From Dioscorea cayenensis subsp. rotundata (Eukaryota; Streptophyta; Magnoliopsida; Dioscoreales; Dioscoreaceae): a stretch of 64,000 nucleotides of DNA. Where the stretch lies: contig NC_052489.1 in the NCBI RefSeq assembly GCF_009730915.1, positions 3,437,622-3,501,621 of the forward strand. The letters run 5' to 3'. The notes under the pieces are model-generated. The model ran no database searches. It worked only from the letters and a program-made list of their open reading frames with translations, and had not been told where the DNA came from. Made by a program: the position numbers and the translations under genes. Below, in pieces: positions 1-12,099 of this stretch; position 1 is the stretch's first letter; each line of letters opens with the position of its first letter.

Positions 1-404
1 CTCCTAAATCATCTAAGTATATACATGTAACAGTTTTTGTTTTAAAATCATTTTTCTTATGTTCCTAAGATTGTCTTGCATATGCTAAACTCCTTGCATT
101 TAGTTTAAATCAATTGGAGCTTGTTACTGTTTCATAAATGATGATAAATTCTTCTGCAGTAACATTATTTGGTACTTGTCTTTGCCCAGAGGTTGCTGAT
201 ATCTGTTGAGAGGCCATGCCAGGGCAGGTATTACTGCACAAACTTCACTCTTTCCTGTGTGTGTGTATTATATGTGTACAATATGATATTTTCTTTTGTT
301 TGACTATGTGCCGTCGGAGTTAGCCCTCTGTTGCATCCTTTGGGCGTTGTTCAATATGCGCGCACCGGGTTGAGTTCAATACTTTAATATACTTGTTCTA
401 GATG

Positions 405-454
<50 letters not shown>

Positions 455-1841
455 AAAATTGCTGGCATGGCCCTGTAAAAGTGGGTAATATATTCTTACA
501 AAATGTATTTATTTGTTTATATACCTTTATCATTCAAAATTAAGTTATAAATTTTATTAAAATATAAATTAATTTTTGTTTTTTCCCTAAAGAATAGAGT
601 AATTAATATTTTTTTAACGAAACTTTTTAGTTGATTTTTAGTTGAGGGATATGTGAGTAAATAAAAATGACTTGCTGGATAAATATTATTTTATAAAGTT
701 GCATAAGTAATTTCTTATTGTTAAATGGGTGTATATCTAAAAAAGCAAAAAAGCATATATATTTGTGCAAATTATATGTTTTTATGAGAGAACCTTAGAT
801 CCTTTTGTTGTGGGTGTGGTGGCCTTTTAAGTTCCAATTTGCTCAAATTGAGTGCAGATTGGATTACACTTGTATTTTATTTTGAATGGCAAGTGCGTGC
901 TTCAGTAATCTCACGTCTTTGTGGAACGGTGCAATTCTTGTGCTGCCCAATTTCATATCAAACTTTTGGTGTGACTAGGCGGAATGCGAAAAGCTCACGG
1001 AAATTTTGGCGCCATAGTTTCAAAATGAAGCAGGGTATTGTTCTTTTCCAACATGGAGTTCCCTTATGTTTTGTATATCTATATTTTGGCATTGCTCTTA
1101 TGTTCATTTTTTTTTTCTTGATGAGATGATGGAGGGAACTAAATCTCAATTTAATCCAGTCAAATTAAATAGAAATTAAATGGGAATTTTATATGATAAT
1201 ATTTAAAGTAACTCTTTTTGTTATGGAATCAAAATTGTTTAATATTTTTAGGGTCAAATTATTTATTTGCAAACTACTTCAGAGATCCAACCAATGAATA
1301 TAATGTATGAATGGATAATTAATTTTTCTTATATGTAAATTTCAATTTTAAAAATGAGTGTTTTTATTTTAGTTAATAAAAACAAAGAAAGTTTATATTA
1401 TTCTTTAAATATCTATAATTAATATTTAAAGAATTTTGACAGGTTGTAATTAACATATGCATTCTTTTTTTATCTTTTGGTAAACACAATTTATCTTATT
1501 GCATAATTATTTGCAATGTTGGTTTGCTCTATAGTCACTACCTAATTTTCTTAATAAAATATTTATCTATCTTCAAAATATTTGTTAAAAATTAAATAAT
1601 AAGTTTCATGTATGATAGCAACCAACCTTTCGATTACACAGGACATAAAGCCATGATAACACCATTGCATCTCACAAGTCACAACACATAAGCTTGATTT
1701 CATATAGCCAAAAAAAAAAACAAAGAAAGAAAGAAAAAAGAAAAGCCACCACCGTTACCTCTTAATCTAAACCATATCCTAACATCCAAGCCATTACAAA
1801 CCATCACACATCCGTCAGCCATCAGTCAATGATCAATTGAA
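1..1841. other. gene-free AT-rich left edge
   Basis: I recognise no gene here. The stretch is AT-rich with one AT microsatellite. About 780-1135 is somewhat less AT-rich than its surroundings, and short open frames on both strands there match no family I know; it could be an untranslated exon or old repeat. A possible splice acceptor near 165-190 cannot be tied to a protein. The last 200 bases before 1842 should hold the 3' UTR of the receptor kinase gene on the minus strand. Confidence 0.5.
407..450. repeat. (AT)n microsatellite
   Basis: About 22 uninterrupted AT units read directly from the sequence. Confidence 0.95.
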
Positions 1842-4198
1842 TTAGAACCTAGATTCATCAATAGATTCAGTTCGCCTGGAAGAATAACTATCATCATGAA
1901 CTTGGCCACTTGATGATGATTCAAGGCTCAAATTATAGATCCTTTCTATCCCAACAACAACCTCAGACATCGAAGGTCGATCAGCTGGATACTGTGCAGT
2001 ACACTCCAGAGCTAAATGCAAGAGTTGTATCATACACTCCTCTGTATTCTGTTGTTTCAGCAGCTCAAGATCAAACAACTCAGCCTTCCACTCTTCCGGG
2101 GTCACTGATCGAACCCATCTCGGCAAATCAAGTCCCTCAGCATTCTGTACCATCTGTGCTGGTGCCTTTCCTGTCAACAACTCCAAAAGTAGCACGCCGA
2201 AACTGTATACATCTGCCATCTGAGACACCTTCCGGGCATCAGTTACCTCCGGGGCACGGTATCCAGCAGTATGGTTTATGGTGTTCAGGCTCACTAGCTG
2301 TGCAATGCCATAATCTGCGACACGAGCATCGTCTTGTTTATGGAGAAGGATGTTCGATGACTTGATGTTGCCGTGGACGGCTGTGCTGCTTGTCGAGTGG
2401 ATGTACTCGATCCCTCTGGCAGCTGCAAGGGCAATTCGACATCGCTTCCTCCAGTCCAGAGTGTTTAGACCTGATCCTCGGTTTCCTGGTGGATCAAAGC
2501 CATGGTTTGATAATCAGATGCTAAATGAAACTGATCTTGTCTGCAAGTCCATCATAATAAGTGCAACATGATTCATGACTCAATTGTGCATCTCAAAGTA
2601 ATGAAAACTTGTAATTTGGTAACCATTTTTCCTTATTTAGCACGTATTCAGTAATAAAATGCTAAAAGAAAATAAACAAAACAAAGTTAAATTTCAAAAT
2701 AATGAAAAAATGAAAACTGACAGAAACCTTAATTTTCATACTTAAAGTTACTGCATATATCTCACTTCAATTAGATCAAAACAGGCATTGTCAATAAGAG
2801 AAAAATCAAATAACAAAAAGTAGACATGTATCAGCAGTTAAAAAATAACTTTATCTTTAAAAAAAATTTAAAAAATAATTATATATATATATATATATTA
2901 AAAAAAAGCATACCATGCAAGAGAGAAGAAAGGCTTCCTTCAGGCAAATACTCATAAACAAGCAACTTTTCATCTTTGCTGTAATAATAAGCCATCAGCT
3001 GCAAAACATTCCGATGATCAACCGATCCAACGGACAAGATCCTCCCCTTGAACTCCCTCTCCTCGAGATTAACGTCCCTCAACCTTTTAACGGCCACTGT
3101 TAACCCTCCGTCAACCACCGCTTTGTACGCCGTTCCGTACGTTCCCTTTCCAAGCACCTCCGCCGAAGCCCTCAATAAATCCTCCAGCTCGAACTCCGGC
3201 GATCCTCCGGTGAACACCAACCTCCTCCCCGCCTTCTCCGCCCCTGCTCCATTCACTGGCGCCGCCGCCGCTGCAGGCACTGACCTCGCTTGTCTCTCCC
3301 CGCCCCCCTTCCTACAGAGGACGATGAAAATCGCGATCAGAATCAAGAGACACGCCGCCGATCCCACGGCGATTCCGGCGATCGCCCCACCCGATAGCTT
3401 GCTGCTCTGCTTAGCCCCTTTATCGCTGATCTTATGGTTACCCGTCGGCGTTGCCGGGACCGGAGATGGAGATGAAAATGGAGATGGAGATGGAGATGGA
3501 GAAGGAGAAGGAGATGGAGAGGTGGCGCAGGGTTTCAAAGGGGCGCCGCAAAGCGACATTCCCAAGAAGGCAGTGGGCGAAGCGGAGCTCAACCCTCGTG
3601 GGACGGAGCCGGTGAAGTTATTGTAAGAAACGTTGAATAGAACGAGACGCCGAAGATTGATGTCCGGGATTTCGCCGGAAAAGTTGTTGTTCTCGAGAAG
3701 CAAAGCTTTGAGGCTTGTGAGGTTGTTGATGCCCGGCGAGATCTCGCCGGAGAACTGGTTCGTGGAGAGGTCGAGGCGAGAGAGGACGGGAAGGGAGAAG
3801 AGGGCGTTGGGGAGCTCCCCGGAGAAGCGGTTGCCGTTGAGGAAGAGCCCGCGGAGGTTTTTCATGGTGGCAATGTCCGGCGAGAGAGAACCGGAGAGAG
3901 CGTTGAAGCGAAGGCTTAAGGTGTTGAGTTCGGTGAGGTTGGCGAAGGTGCCGGCTGGGATCTCGCCGATGAGGCCGACGCCGGGGAGCCGGAGGGCGGT
4001 GACGCGGCCACTACGGCCGTTGGAGCAGGAGACACCGCGCCAGGAGCACGGAGAGGCGGTTGCATTCCAGTTGAGGACGAAAGGGCCGACGGCTGCGCGG
4101 AAGGCCAAAAGCGCCGCCGCGTCGCCGGCGAGGTCTGGTGCTCCGCCGGGGAGGAAGGCTAGAAGAATGAAGATGAGGAGAAAAGAAGGTGAAGCCAT
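1842..4198 (-). CDS. LRR receptor-like kinase, probable inactive kinase (LRR-III type)
   Basis: Two exons: 4198-2914 and 2485-1842. The donor at 2913-2912 (GT) and the acceptor at 2487-2486 (AG) join in phase 1; coding length is 1929 nt, 642 aa. Residues 1-20 are a signal peptide. An LRRNT segment (about 24-60, with the CSWRGVSC motif) and about five LRRs (to about 205) follow. A Ser-Pro run lies at 227-247, a membrane helix at about 271-296 and a kinase domain from about 345. The glycine loop (GKGTYGTAYKA) and Lys371 are present. The HRD motif is HGN (466-468) and DFG is DYG (486-488), as in RLK902/RKL1-type pseudokinases, so it probably signals at the plasma membrane without normal catalysis. 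The Met at 4198 is preferred over one six codons upstream because it places the signal peptide first. Open reading past 2914 runs into a TA repeat inside the intron. Family assignment is firm; ligand and exact orthologue are unknown. Confidence 0.93.
3462..3521 (-). repeat. coding hexanucleotide repeat (Ser-Pro run)
   Basis: Imperfect GATGGA/GAAGGA units on the plus strand encode the alternating Ser-Pro stretch between the LRRs and the membrane helix of the receptor kinase. Such runs vary in length between alleles. Confidence 0.85.
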
Positions 4199-5038
4199 TG
4201 AGGGCGGTAATGACACCGGTGGGTGAGGTTTAGAGCATAGGGTTTGTTTGTTTGGGTGGTGGGTGGTGACTGGTGGTGTGTTAGCAACTTAGCAGAGTGA
4301 AGGAGGAAGGTTGGCTCTGGCTTTTCTGCACTTGTTTGGCAGGTACAAAACCCTAGAAACTCTCTTCTATTTAATGCCCATTTATTTAACCGCATTTTCA
4401 TTTTTCATGTTATATATATATATAATTCTCTTGGTTTTGGTAAATCTCACAATTATAAGGTTTCTAGTTGGAGGAATTGACAGGTGAACCTTGAGTTAGT
4501 TTGGGTGGGTTTGAAGAAATTATAACTGATATTAAATATATATTAATATATATATTTTTGACAATAGCAAATCATTTATCAAAAATTGATGAATATATGT
4601 GAAAACTAAGCTTAAAAAATGGTTATTTTTTCATAACTTAGAAAACATGAAAAAAATTTAATTACGGTTGGGTGTGGTAACCATTCCTTCTTAATTTCCA
4701 ACTTGTTATGTTTGAAGTTAAATTTTTATATATGGAATTTATTGTTATTGTTTTAATAAATGTATGTAAATTATAACTTTGTTAGAAAACAATTTATTTA
4801 TTAGTACATATTTTTTTATTCTAGTTTTTGAATTTTATAAATTTAAAAATAAAAAATACTTTCCCTCTTAAAAAAATAAATAAATAAAAATACCGTGGAG
4901 TTGTTTAGGTAAAAATAGAAACTTGCATGTCCTTTAAGAACCTCTAGATCATTTACCTTATTGTTTGGTTATTATCCACTATTTTTGTTCCAACTCAGTG
5001 AATTTATTTTCTGTTGATTTTCTGATTAAAAATTAAAA

Positions 5039-5040
<2 letters not shown>

Positions 5041-5087
<47 letters not shown>
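5041..5087. repeat. (TAA)n microsatellite
   Basis: Nearly 16 TAA/AAT units without interruption. Confidence 0.95.
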
Positions 5088-5342
5088 GAGTACTTGACTG
5101 CAATGTCAAGCTCTTGTTTCCATCCTGCCTTTTTTTCTCTTAATATTGTGGACAAAATTGGTTGGAAGTTAGCAAGAAGAAAAGAGATAAAGTGTGGAAA
5201 AAAGTAGAGAGAAAAAAGAAGGCAAAGGCATTGGATTGGTTTTAATAGTTTTAAATGTAGGTACATAGCAGCAAGACCTTTCTTTATTTTTGTCTTTTTG
5301 ATGACTTGTTGGGAACTCATGTGATGCTTAGAGAAAGAAAAG

Positions 5343-5343
<1 letters not shown>

Positions 5344-5391
<48 letters not shown>
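5344..5391. repeat. (ATT)16 microsatellite
   Basis: Sixteen ATT units; the reverse complement of the repeat at 5041-5087 and of almost equal length, 256 bp away. Confidence 0.95.
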
Positions 5392-6431
5392 GTTTGGGGA
5401 TAACATACCCTTGTTATCTAGATGAAATGAGTGGGTGTGCAATTGCTTACTAAGTCCACAGAAGACAACAATATGATATTTCTTTATTAGTCTTCTTTGA
5501 TAGAGAAGTAGAGTCTTGAACAAGTCTGTGGTCCTTTTTTGGTTAAGCTACTAAATTACAAGGATTATTTTGGAGGGGTTTGATTAATTCAAGTTTTAGC
5601 TGAAATATCATTATTTGATTTATTTTTTTATTTTATTATGATTCAGGGAGGAATATAAAATAGATATCATGTAGTTCATGTTTTTGATAATATTCATATG
5701 CACTAAAATCTTAAGCTTTCTATATATGGATTGCCAAATCTATAAGCTGTGGACCTCATAAAAATATGATAAAAAGATCAATCATGCATACAATATATTT
5801 TTATTTAATGTAATTTTATACTTATGTTTCACTTGCCTCATTAACTTAATTACAATTCTCTCATAATACTTATTTTTTGGGAACGTCTTTGTATAGTTCT
5901 TGTCAGTCTTTCTCTATTTTACTATTAGTCTCTCTGTACATGTGCACATACAAAACTTCTTGTTTTACAAAAACAAATGATATTAAAATAATTCATAAAA
6001 TTAACCTTTCTACTTAGAGCCAGTGTTAAAAATGGATAGAGAAATGGTAGTTATGCTTAAATAAAGTTATTAATATGCCTTATTAACATTAAAAGAAAGT
6101 CAAAGTGTTAATGCCTGGATTCATTATGAGCTCTGATTAGTTATTAGTACAATATAATTAAGCAGAATTTTTGGTCAAAAAACAGACTTTCTTGATGTCA
6201 TTAAGTATGATTTGAGTCATGGATTTGATAAGCAAGATTACACGTTTAGATTGGAAATTAATTCCCAATTTGACTTGGATTTTAGTTTTGAGCCAAGTCA
6301 ATCACTCGGTTTTAAGAACAGCTTCACACTCGTTTTTAGAGTTTCTTTCATGTAATTGAATAGACTAATGAAAGCAACCCCAAAACATTCAAATGGGGTG
6401 TTTTTCTAAGAAATTTATGCAATTATTTTTA

Positions 6432-6543
6432 GGGTTTTTTACTTGCATACCCTTATGAAATCATGAATTTACTTAAATACCCTCATAAAAATGATATTTG
6501 CTTGTATACCCTTATAAATTAATTATATTTACTGATATGCCCT
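6432..6543 (+). repeat. left MULE terminal inverted repeat
   Basis: Pairs with 11978-12090 on the opposite strand. It carries several copies of an ACTTGCATACCC-like subrepeat about 30-40 bp apart, and the same periodic pattern appears in the right arm. Confidence 0.88.
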
Positions 6544-6591
6544 ATGGTTAAGTTGACTATTGATGATGTTAAATCAATGGATGGAATAAGA

Positions 6592-6780
6592 GTAAATTAC
6601 CAAAATGGGTTTGCTTATATACCCCTCTAATTTTTTTTTCCTTATTTTATAGACATTACACATTTCATTCAACAAATGGGTAAATTACTAAAATGGGTTT
6701 GCTTATATACCCCTCTAAATTTTTTTCTTATTTTGTAGATATTACTCATTTCATTCAATAAATGACCTTTATGGGTTTGT
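6592..6780. repeat. 88-bp tandem repeat inside the MULE
   Basis: A unit starting GTAAATTACCAAAATGGG at 6592 recurs at 6680 (period 88), followed by a partial third copy. It lies just inside the left terminal repeat. Confidence 0.85.
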
Positions 6781-7485
6781 TAATATACCCATCAAATTTT
6801 TTTATTATATTTTATAGACTTTAAATTATAGATAACTAATGTAATTTTTTTTATATACGCAATAATTTTTTTAAAAAAATTATTAAAAATCATGAATTTT
6901 TGAGTAAATTCATATTTTTAAGATTTTTACAATATCTAAAAAAATTTACATTATCACTTGCTCTTTACAATCACAACCTAAAAATAGGTAAAAATTACGA
7001 CATGTAACAATATATAACAAATAATTTCATACACCTACTCAAAATATAGTCACATATGAAATTTATAAGAAAGAAGTCCAATAAATTTTTTTGAACATCC
7101 ATCCAATATCAAGATTTTTACCATCAAGTTCTCTAAAGGACATCAAATTTTTGAACAAAACAAGTTCTCCATAAAATTCTTTAAAACAAATTACATCCAA
7201 CACCAACTTTTTTAACATCAACTAAAATAATACATATGTTCATTAATGCAAAAACACACTAAACTTCTAAAAAACAACAATCTCCAAATAACACAAATAA
7301 CAACCTCAAACTCCATTCTCATCAACTTGAAAAATGAAAATGAATTTGCGATTAGAACTTAAAAATAAATGAAATCATTATAGGAAAGACAACATGAAGA
7401 AAGAATGAAACTCATAATCAATAACTAACAAAAAATGAGAAATTGAAGATATACATGTTTAAGTATCAATTGTGGAGCATCCAAC

Positions 7486-10114
7486 TCATTGGTTTTGATT
7501 CTCCCTTCTAATTTTCTTAGGCCTCCCACTTTTTTTTTACTGTTGGTGGCACATAAACATTGTATCCTTCCCTTGATCTTGATCTTCCCCTAAATAAAAT
7601 ATTTCTTTTGTTAAAAATGAGTATGACATGAATGTATTGAAGCCCCTAACTAAATATTCATTGCTTACCTGTAGGCTTGTTGAACATTAGATGATGAAGC
7701 CATAGATTGCATTGAAGGATCACTTTCTTTCTCTGGCTCTTTACATTTTTTTGCATGATGACCAAATGATCCACACATTTTGCATTTGTGCCTACCTTTC
7801 TTGACCTCATCAAAACCTTTGATCCTATTTTTCCTAGGCCTACCAGCTGGCCTCCTTGAGATAGGTGGTAGTAAAGACTCACCATCACCAGTAATGACCC
7901 ATTCATTCATATCAGGCATAGGTGCAACCTCCATTTGATAGGTTGCTTTATATTTGTCTACTGAGAAATAATCATCAACATAATCTTCCCACTTTGCTCC
8001 TCTAATGGAATGGATAAAAGCAAGGGCATTCATACATGGTATACCTGATACTTGCCATCTTCTGCATGTGCATTTTCTCTCATTGAGTACCACTTCACAT
8101 CTCTTGTCTTTATATGATACTTCTGCCTTATAGTCAGTGCTTCTTCTAACATGATATTCAGTTAAACACATACTTGATTCTCGATATTTTTTTACTACAA
8201 ATGGAACAACTTTCCCTTTCCATCTAGTCGCCAAAGTCCTTCTTTTTATCCATCATCTCCATTATTTTTTGTCCGACAATGATCAAGTAAATCCAACACC
8301 GGCTCGTGTCTTGGATCCGCAACCCATGCATTGAAGCTTTCAGAGATATTGTTTGTGATGTAATGACACTTGGCAATAGTCCCAAATTGAGATCTACTCC
8401 AAATTTCACGCCTTTTCTCCAAGTCTAAGAACCATTCATATGCCCTCATATTTATTGTTTTCAAACTTTCTAGAGAAGAAATGTAGCTTGTTGTAGTAAA
8501 TGCATTTGCAGCTGACCAAACAATCTTCTGCAATATATTCCCAGCAAACTTCTTCTTGAAGTTCTTGTATAAATGTCTCACACATGTCCTGTGTTCAGCA
8601 AGAGGATATATCTTAGAAATTGCTTCCTCTAACCCTTTCTGCCTGTCTGAAGCCAAAACCAATCCATTAGGCATTCCAATTGCTTCATATAATGCACTGA
8701 GAAACCATGTCCATGATTCAATATTTTCTGACTCTACAATCCCATAGGCTACTGGAAATAATCTGTTAGCACCATCAATTGAGGTTGCAGCTAGCATGAC
8801 GCCTTTGTACTTGCCTTTTAGATGACATCCATCTAGGCCCAAGAAAGGCCTACACCCAGTCAAGAAGCCTACACTGCAAGCACCAATGCTAATAAATATT
8901 CTTCTAAAATGCCATCAATCATGTTGTTCAATCCTATCAATTTTCACCACAGTGCCATGGTTTCTTCTAACCAACTCTTCTTTGAATGCCATCATCTTCG
9001 AATAAGAGTTGTCCCAACAACCATGAATAATAGACATTGCAATCTCCTTTCCCCTCCACACTCTATGGTAAGGCAAGGCCACGTGATATTTTTCCACTAG
9101 TCTTCTTCTTAATTCAGATGGTGCCACTTCACCCTCATTTCTAAGCCACTCAATAACTCTATCTGCAACCCAATTTTTGGTAGCCATTTTGTTCCCACTT
9201 TTGTTCACTGAACTACATGAATGTTCTCCTTGCATTGTCTTGATTTGAAATACATCTTCTTCCGGTAGTCTAGATGCATGAACTCTCCATGAGCAATCTT
9301 CAGAAGCACATCTTGCTGTTACTCTTCTTTGGTCACTTTTAATATAAGTTATTGAGAACTCTTTCAATATAGCAAAATGTTGTAAACATCTTCTATAATG
9401 ATAGACATCTTCAAACTTTCTTCCAACTTTTATAATGGGATTTTCTTCATCAACTTCATAAATCTCACCTTCAAAGGCATCAACATGTTTGTCATCATCG
9501 GAGTCACTGCTATTATAGAGAGAATGATAACTTTTTTCACTTTCAACCTCCATATCTTCATCAACTCCTGTAGAGACACTATCCTCATCATTGCCTACAT
9601 AGTCCTCATTTGATTCATCTTCATCTGCCTGTTGCATTTCATTTATGATTCTTGGTTCAGTTTCAATTGGATCACATGAGCTTCCTTCTATTTGATGCAC
9701 TTGGTAACTTTGCTTTCGTAGGCCATATCTTGTTCCCTCATTTGCTTTTTCCAACCCCCCTTGTACTGCAATAGGTGTAACATCATCTAACACCACATAA
9801 ATCTCACATGTTTTATCTTCTTTCCACATATCTAATGCATGTAGAAGATCTGAATCAGTGATGATTTCAACAAACTCCCTTGGCTCCACACCTCTTATGA
9901 TGCACCAATACTTTGGAATTTGGTTGATATCCCAAGAAAAAAAATGTGATAAATCTTCTTCTAGTGTCTTCAAGTTGTAGAAATCTATATCTATCACCAT
10001 TGTCTTCTGCCTTCCCAAACAATATTTTCTTTTAGCATCCCCATGGTTCTTGAAATATCCACCATATTTAAATTGAGTCTTAATGTAGAAGAACTTTCCA
10101 TTGTATGAAATGAT
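7486..10114 (-). pseudogene. MuDR-type transposase, inactivated
   Basis: The frame enters from an apparent acceptor at 10115-10116 and gives an N-terminal MULE domain, an acidic linker and a Mutator DNA-binding domain (about 9450-9180). The MULE DDE core follows (LDGCHLKG near 8840, LASDRQKG near 8675), then a SWIM zinc finger (CTCRRWQVSGIPC near 8070) and a CCHC knuckle (CKMCGSFGHHAKKC near 7760). An in-frame TGA at 8915-8917 separates the DNA-binding part from the catalytic part, and the same frame continues after it. Between about 8290 and 8220 the frame shifts twice within some 50 bp, one shift at a run of six A. A donor at 7668-7667 and acceptor at 7591-7590 lead to a short basic last exon ending at 7486, which may also be shifted at an A run. 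The upstream first exon with the true start was not found. The family is certain; the copy cannot encode a working protein. Confidence 0.9.
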
Positions 10115-11810
10115 CTGTCAATAATCAACATATACCATTAGGATGAAATTCTATGACCATGCTAAAAAGCAAGAAAATTGAGTACAGTTGGCAACACTTT
10201 CTAACTAAAGTGTGCATGAAAGGATATACAATCTTCAAACAGTTGCAAACCCAAAATTAAAGAAACTTAATTTGGATTAAAAACATCACCAAGATAACAA
10301 AAACATTACCATGTTCAACAACACAAACATGGCTTTTGAATTAGTGAAGCATGAAGGCATTTCTATATAGTCAAGTATTAACAAAGACACATAGAAAGAA
10401 TCAAAACTTGAAACATTATAGAATTTTATTAACTTCTCATGGTTCTTAAGTGTTGCTCATAATTTATTAACTTCTCATAGAATTTTATTAACTTTTCATT
10501 CATGCAGTTTTTGAATCAACTTTAGAAAGTATTTGTGGAGGTGTGCCTATTATATGTTGGTCAAGTTTTGCTGAATCCAAGGAAATGCTAGTCATTTTCA
10601 CAGTCAAACTTCAATTCAAAGTTGCATGTGTAGTGTTGTGCTTGTGCTTGTGACAACCAAAAACAAAATATCTGAGACACATCTGAACTTGGAATAAAAA
10701 GTCTAATTTTTTATGTGAACTCTTTTGGATTTGTTAAGCATGAGTTTTATTGATATACTAATTTATATTAATCCAAAGATGCTGGGACGGAAATGCTTTT
10801 CAATAGAAGAAGTCTTGTGATGGTCCAGTTTGCTTCTATATGGAGTCCTTGAATGAAGGCATCTATTGTTTGTTTATTTGGCTAAAGATCATTCATTTGT
10901 TTACTAGAATGGCAACCATTATATAAAAATAACCACCTACCAAAGAGGACATTACCAATGTGCCACTAGGAGCCAGAAGATAGCAACTTTTGTTTTACAG
11001 GTGCTTTTTATATTCTTCTACTTCATTACTTTAAATTATGTTATTTTACCACAAGATACATATAACATAAGCTAAATATTATGCAATATAAATTTAGAGA
11101 AAGGTTTTATCCACTAAAGAGTCTCTTAAAACAATAAAAAGAATATATATATATATATATATAATCAAAGTGCAGCAGTTACCTAGTTGTAGGAAGGGAA
11201 CAATTGTCAAAAAATTTTGTCCCAAGAAGCAGAACAACAATAAACACTATATTTCCCAACAAAGCTTCTAGAAATACCTGCAACAAAGGCAAGTTAAGCA
11301 AAATATGAGAAATTAATTAAATAAGATCAATCCAAAGCTCAAACTAATTATCACCACTCTCCGCACTTTGGCATCGACAAGAAAGAGTTCCCATAATCAT
11401 AAATAAATCTCTTCAAAAGTAATAGTCTGACTGCAAAATGTCAAGGTATTCAAGATGGAAAATGAAATGGAACTCATTAACCAAAAACACAGGTGACCAT
11501 CTCTTTGAATACTAAACCATGGAGCTAATTATCAATCACTCAACAAAAGCAATAAATCTTCAAAAAAGAAAAGGAAAAATAAAGCGGATCTGGCAAAAGA
11601 CTCAACGAATTGGTTCACAAATAACAAATTCCAACACACTAAATCATGGGAAAATAATTCCAAAATAATATAAAAACAACAAAATGCTCATCCCAACCTG
11701 GTCGTCTTGCAACTTTAGAACCCCTATTGACCAAGAATAAAAGGTCATAGAAAAGAGGAAGAAAGGATGGAGAAGCCCTCAGACCGCCATTAACGAGCGA
11801 GCAACGATGG

Positions 11811-11889
11811 AAGGGTTCTTGTTTGGAAGAAATGAGAAAGAAAGAGTTAAGGGTTCTTGTTTGGAAGAAATGGGAAAGAAAGAGTTAAG
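11811..11889. repeat. 38-bp tandem duplication in the MULE
   Basis: Two nearly identical copies starting AAGGGTTCTTGTTTGG at 11811 and 11849, one difference visible. It lies just inside the right terminal repeat. Confidence 0.88.
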
Positions 11890-11977
11890 GGTAATTACAT
11901 AATTTTATTAAGTTGGGTTAAGTGGGAACTATGGTTAATTCCATAAATCTTAACAGTGGCTAACGGTAACTAACGGC

Positions 11978-12090
11978 AGGGATATGCAAGTAAAAAAATT
12001 AATTTTATGGGGGTATGCAAGTAAATAGTATTTTTATAGGGGTATTTAAACAATTTTATAGTTTTGCAGGGGCAGGCAAGCAATTTTCAC
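11978..12090 (-). repeat. right MULE terminal inverted repeat
   Basis: Reverse complement partner of 6432-6543, sharing the TTAAATACCC and ACTTGCATACCC blocks in the same order with scattered differences. Confidence 0.88.
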
Positions 12091-12099
12091 TTATTTTTA

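Larger units (their letters stand above)
4199..6422. other. gene-free region upstream of the receptor kinase
   Basis: The first few hundred bases must hold the promoter and 5' leader of the minus-strand receptor kinase. An AT-rich TATA-like patch lies at about 4362-4376, not proven. The remainder is AT-rich and contains two complementary triplet microsatellites. No gene or recognisable element otherwise. Confidence 0.5.
6432..12090 (-). mobile_element. complete Mutator-like element (MULE), 5.66 kb
   Basis: The element is bounded by a perfect 9-bp direct repeat, TTATTTTTA, at 6423-6431 and 12091-12099, the target duplication length expected for MULEs. It starts GGGTTTTTTACTTGC; its right end, read inward on the minus strand, starts GTGAAAATTGCTTGC. 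About 112 bp at each end form a diverged terminal inverted repeat. A decayed MuDR-type transposase occupies 7486-10114 on the minus strand. The 10.1-11.9 kb part is non-coding apart from possible 5' exons of the transposase. No captured host gene was recognised. Confidence 0.93.

Noticed and set aside
839-1129. Plus-strand 96-aa open frame
   Set aside because: No domain, no supporting exons, and an overlapping antisense frame; could be untranslated sequence.
3048-4226. Two long plus-strand open frames (192 and 197 aa)
   Set aside because: They are antisense to the GC-rich receptor kinase exon, whose minus-strand translation gives a clear LRR protein.
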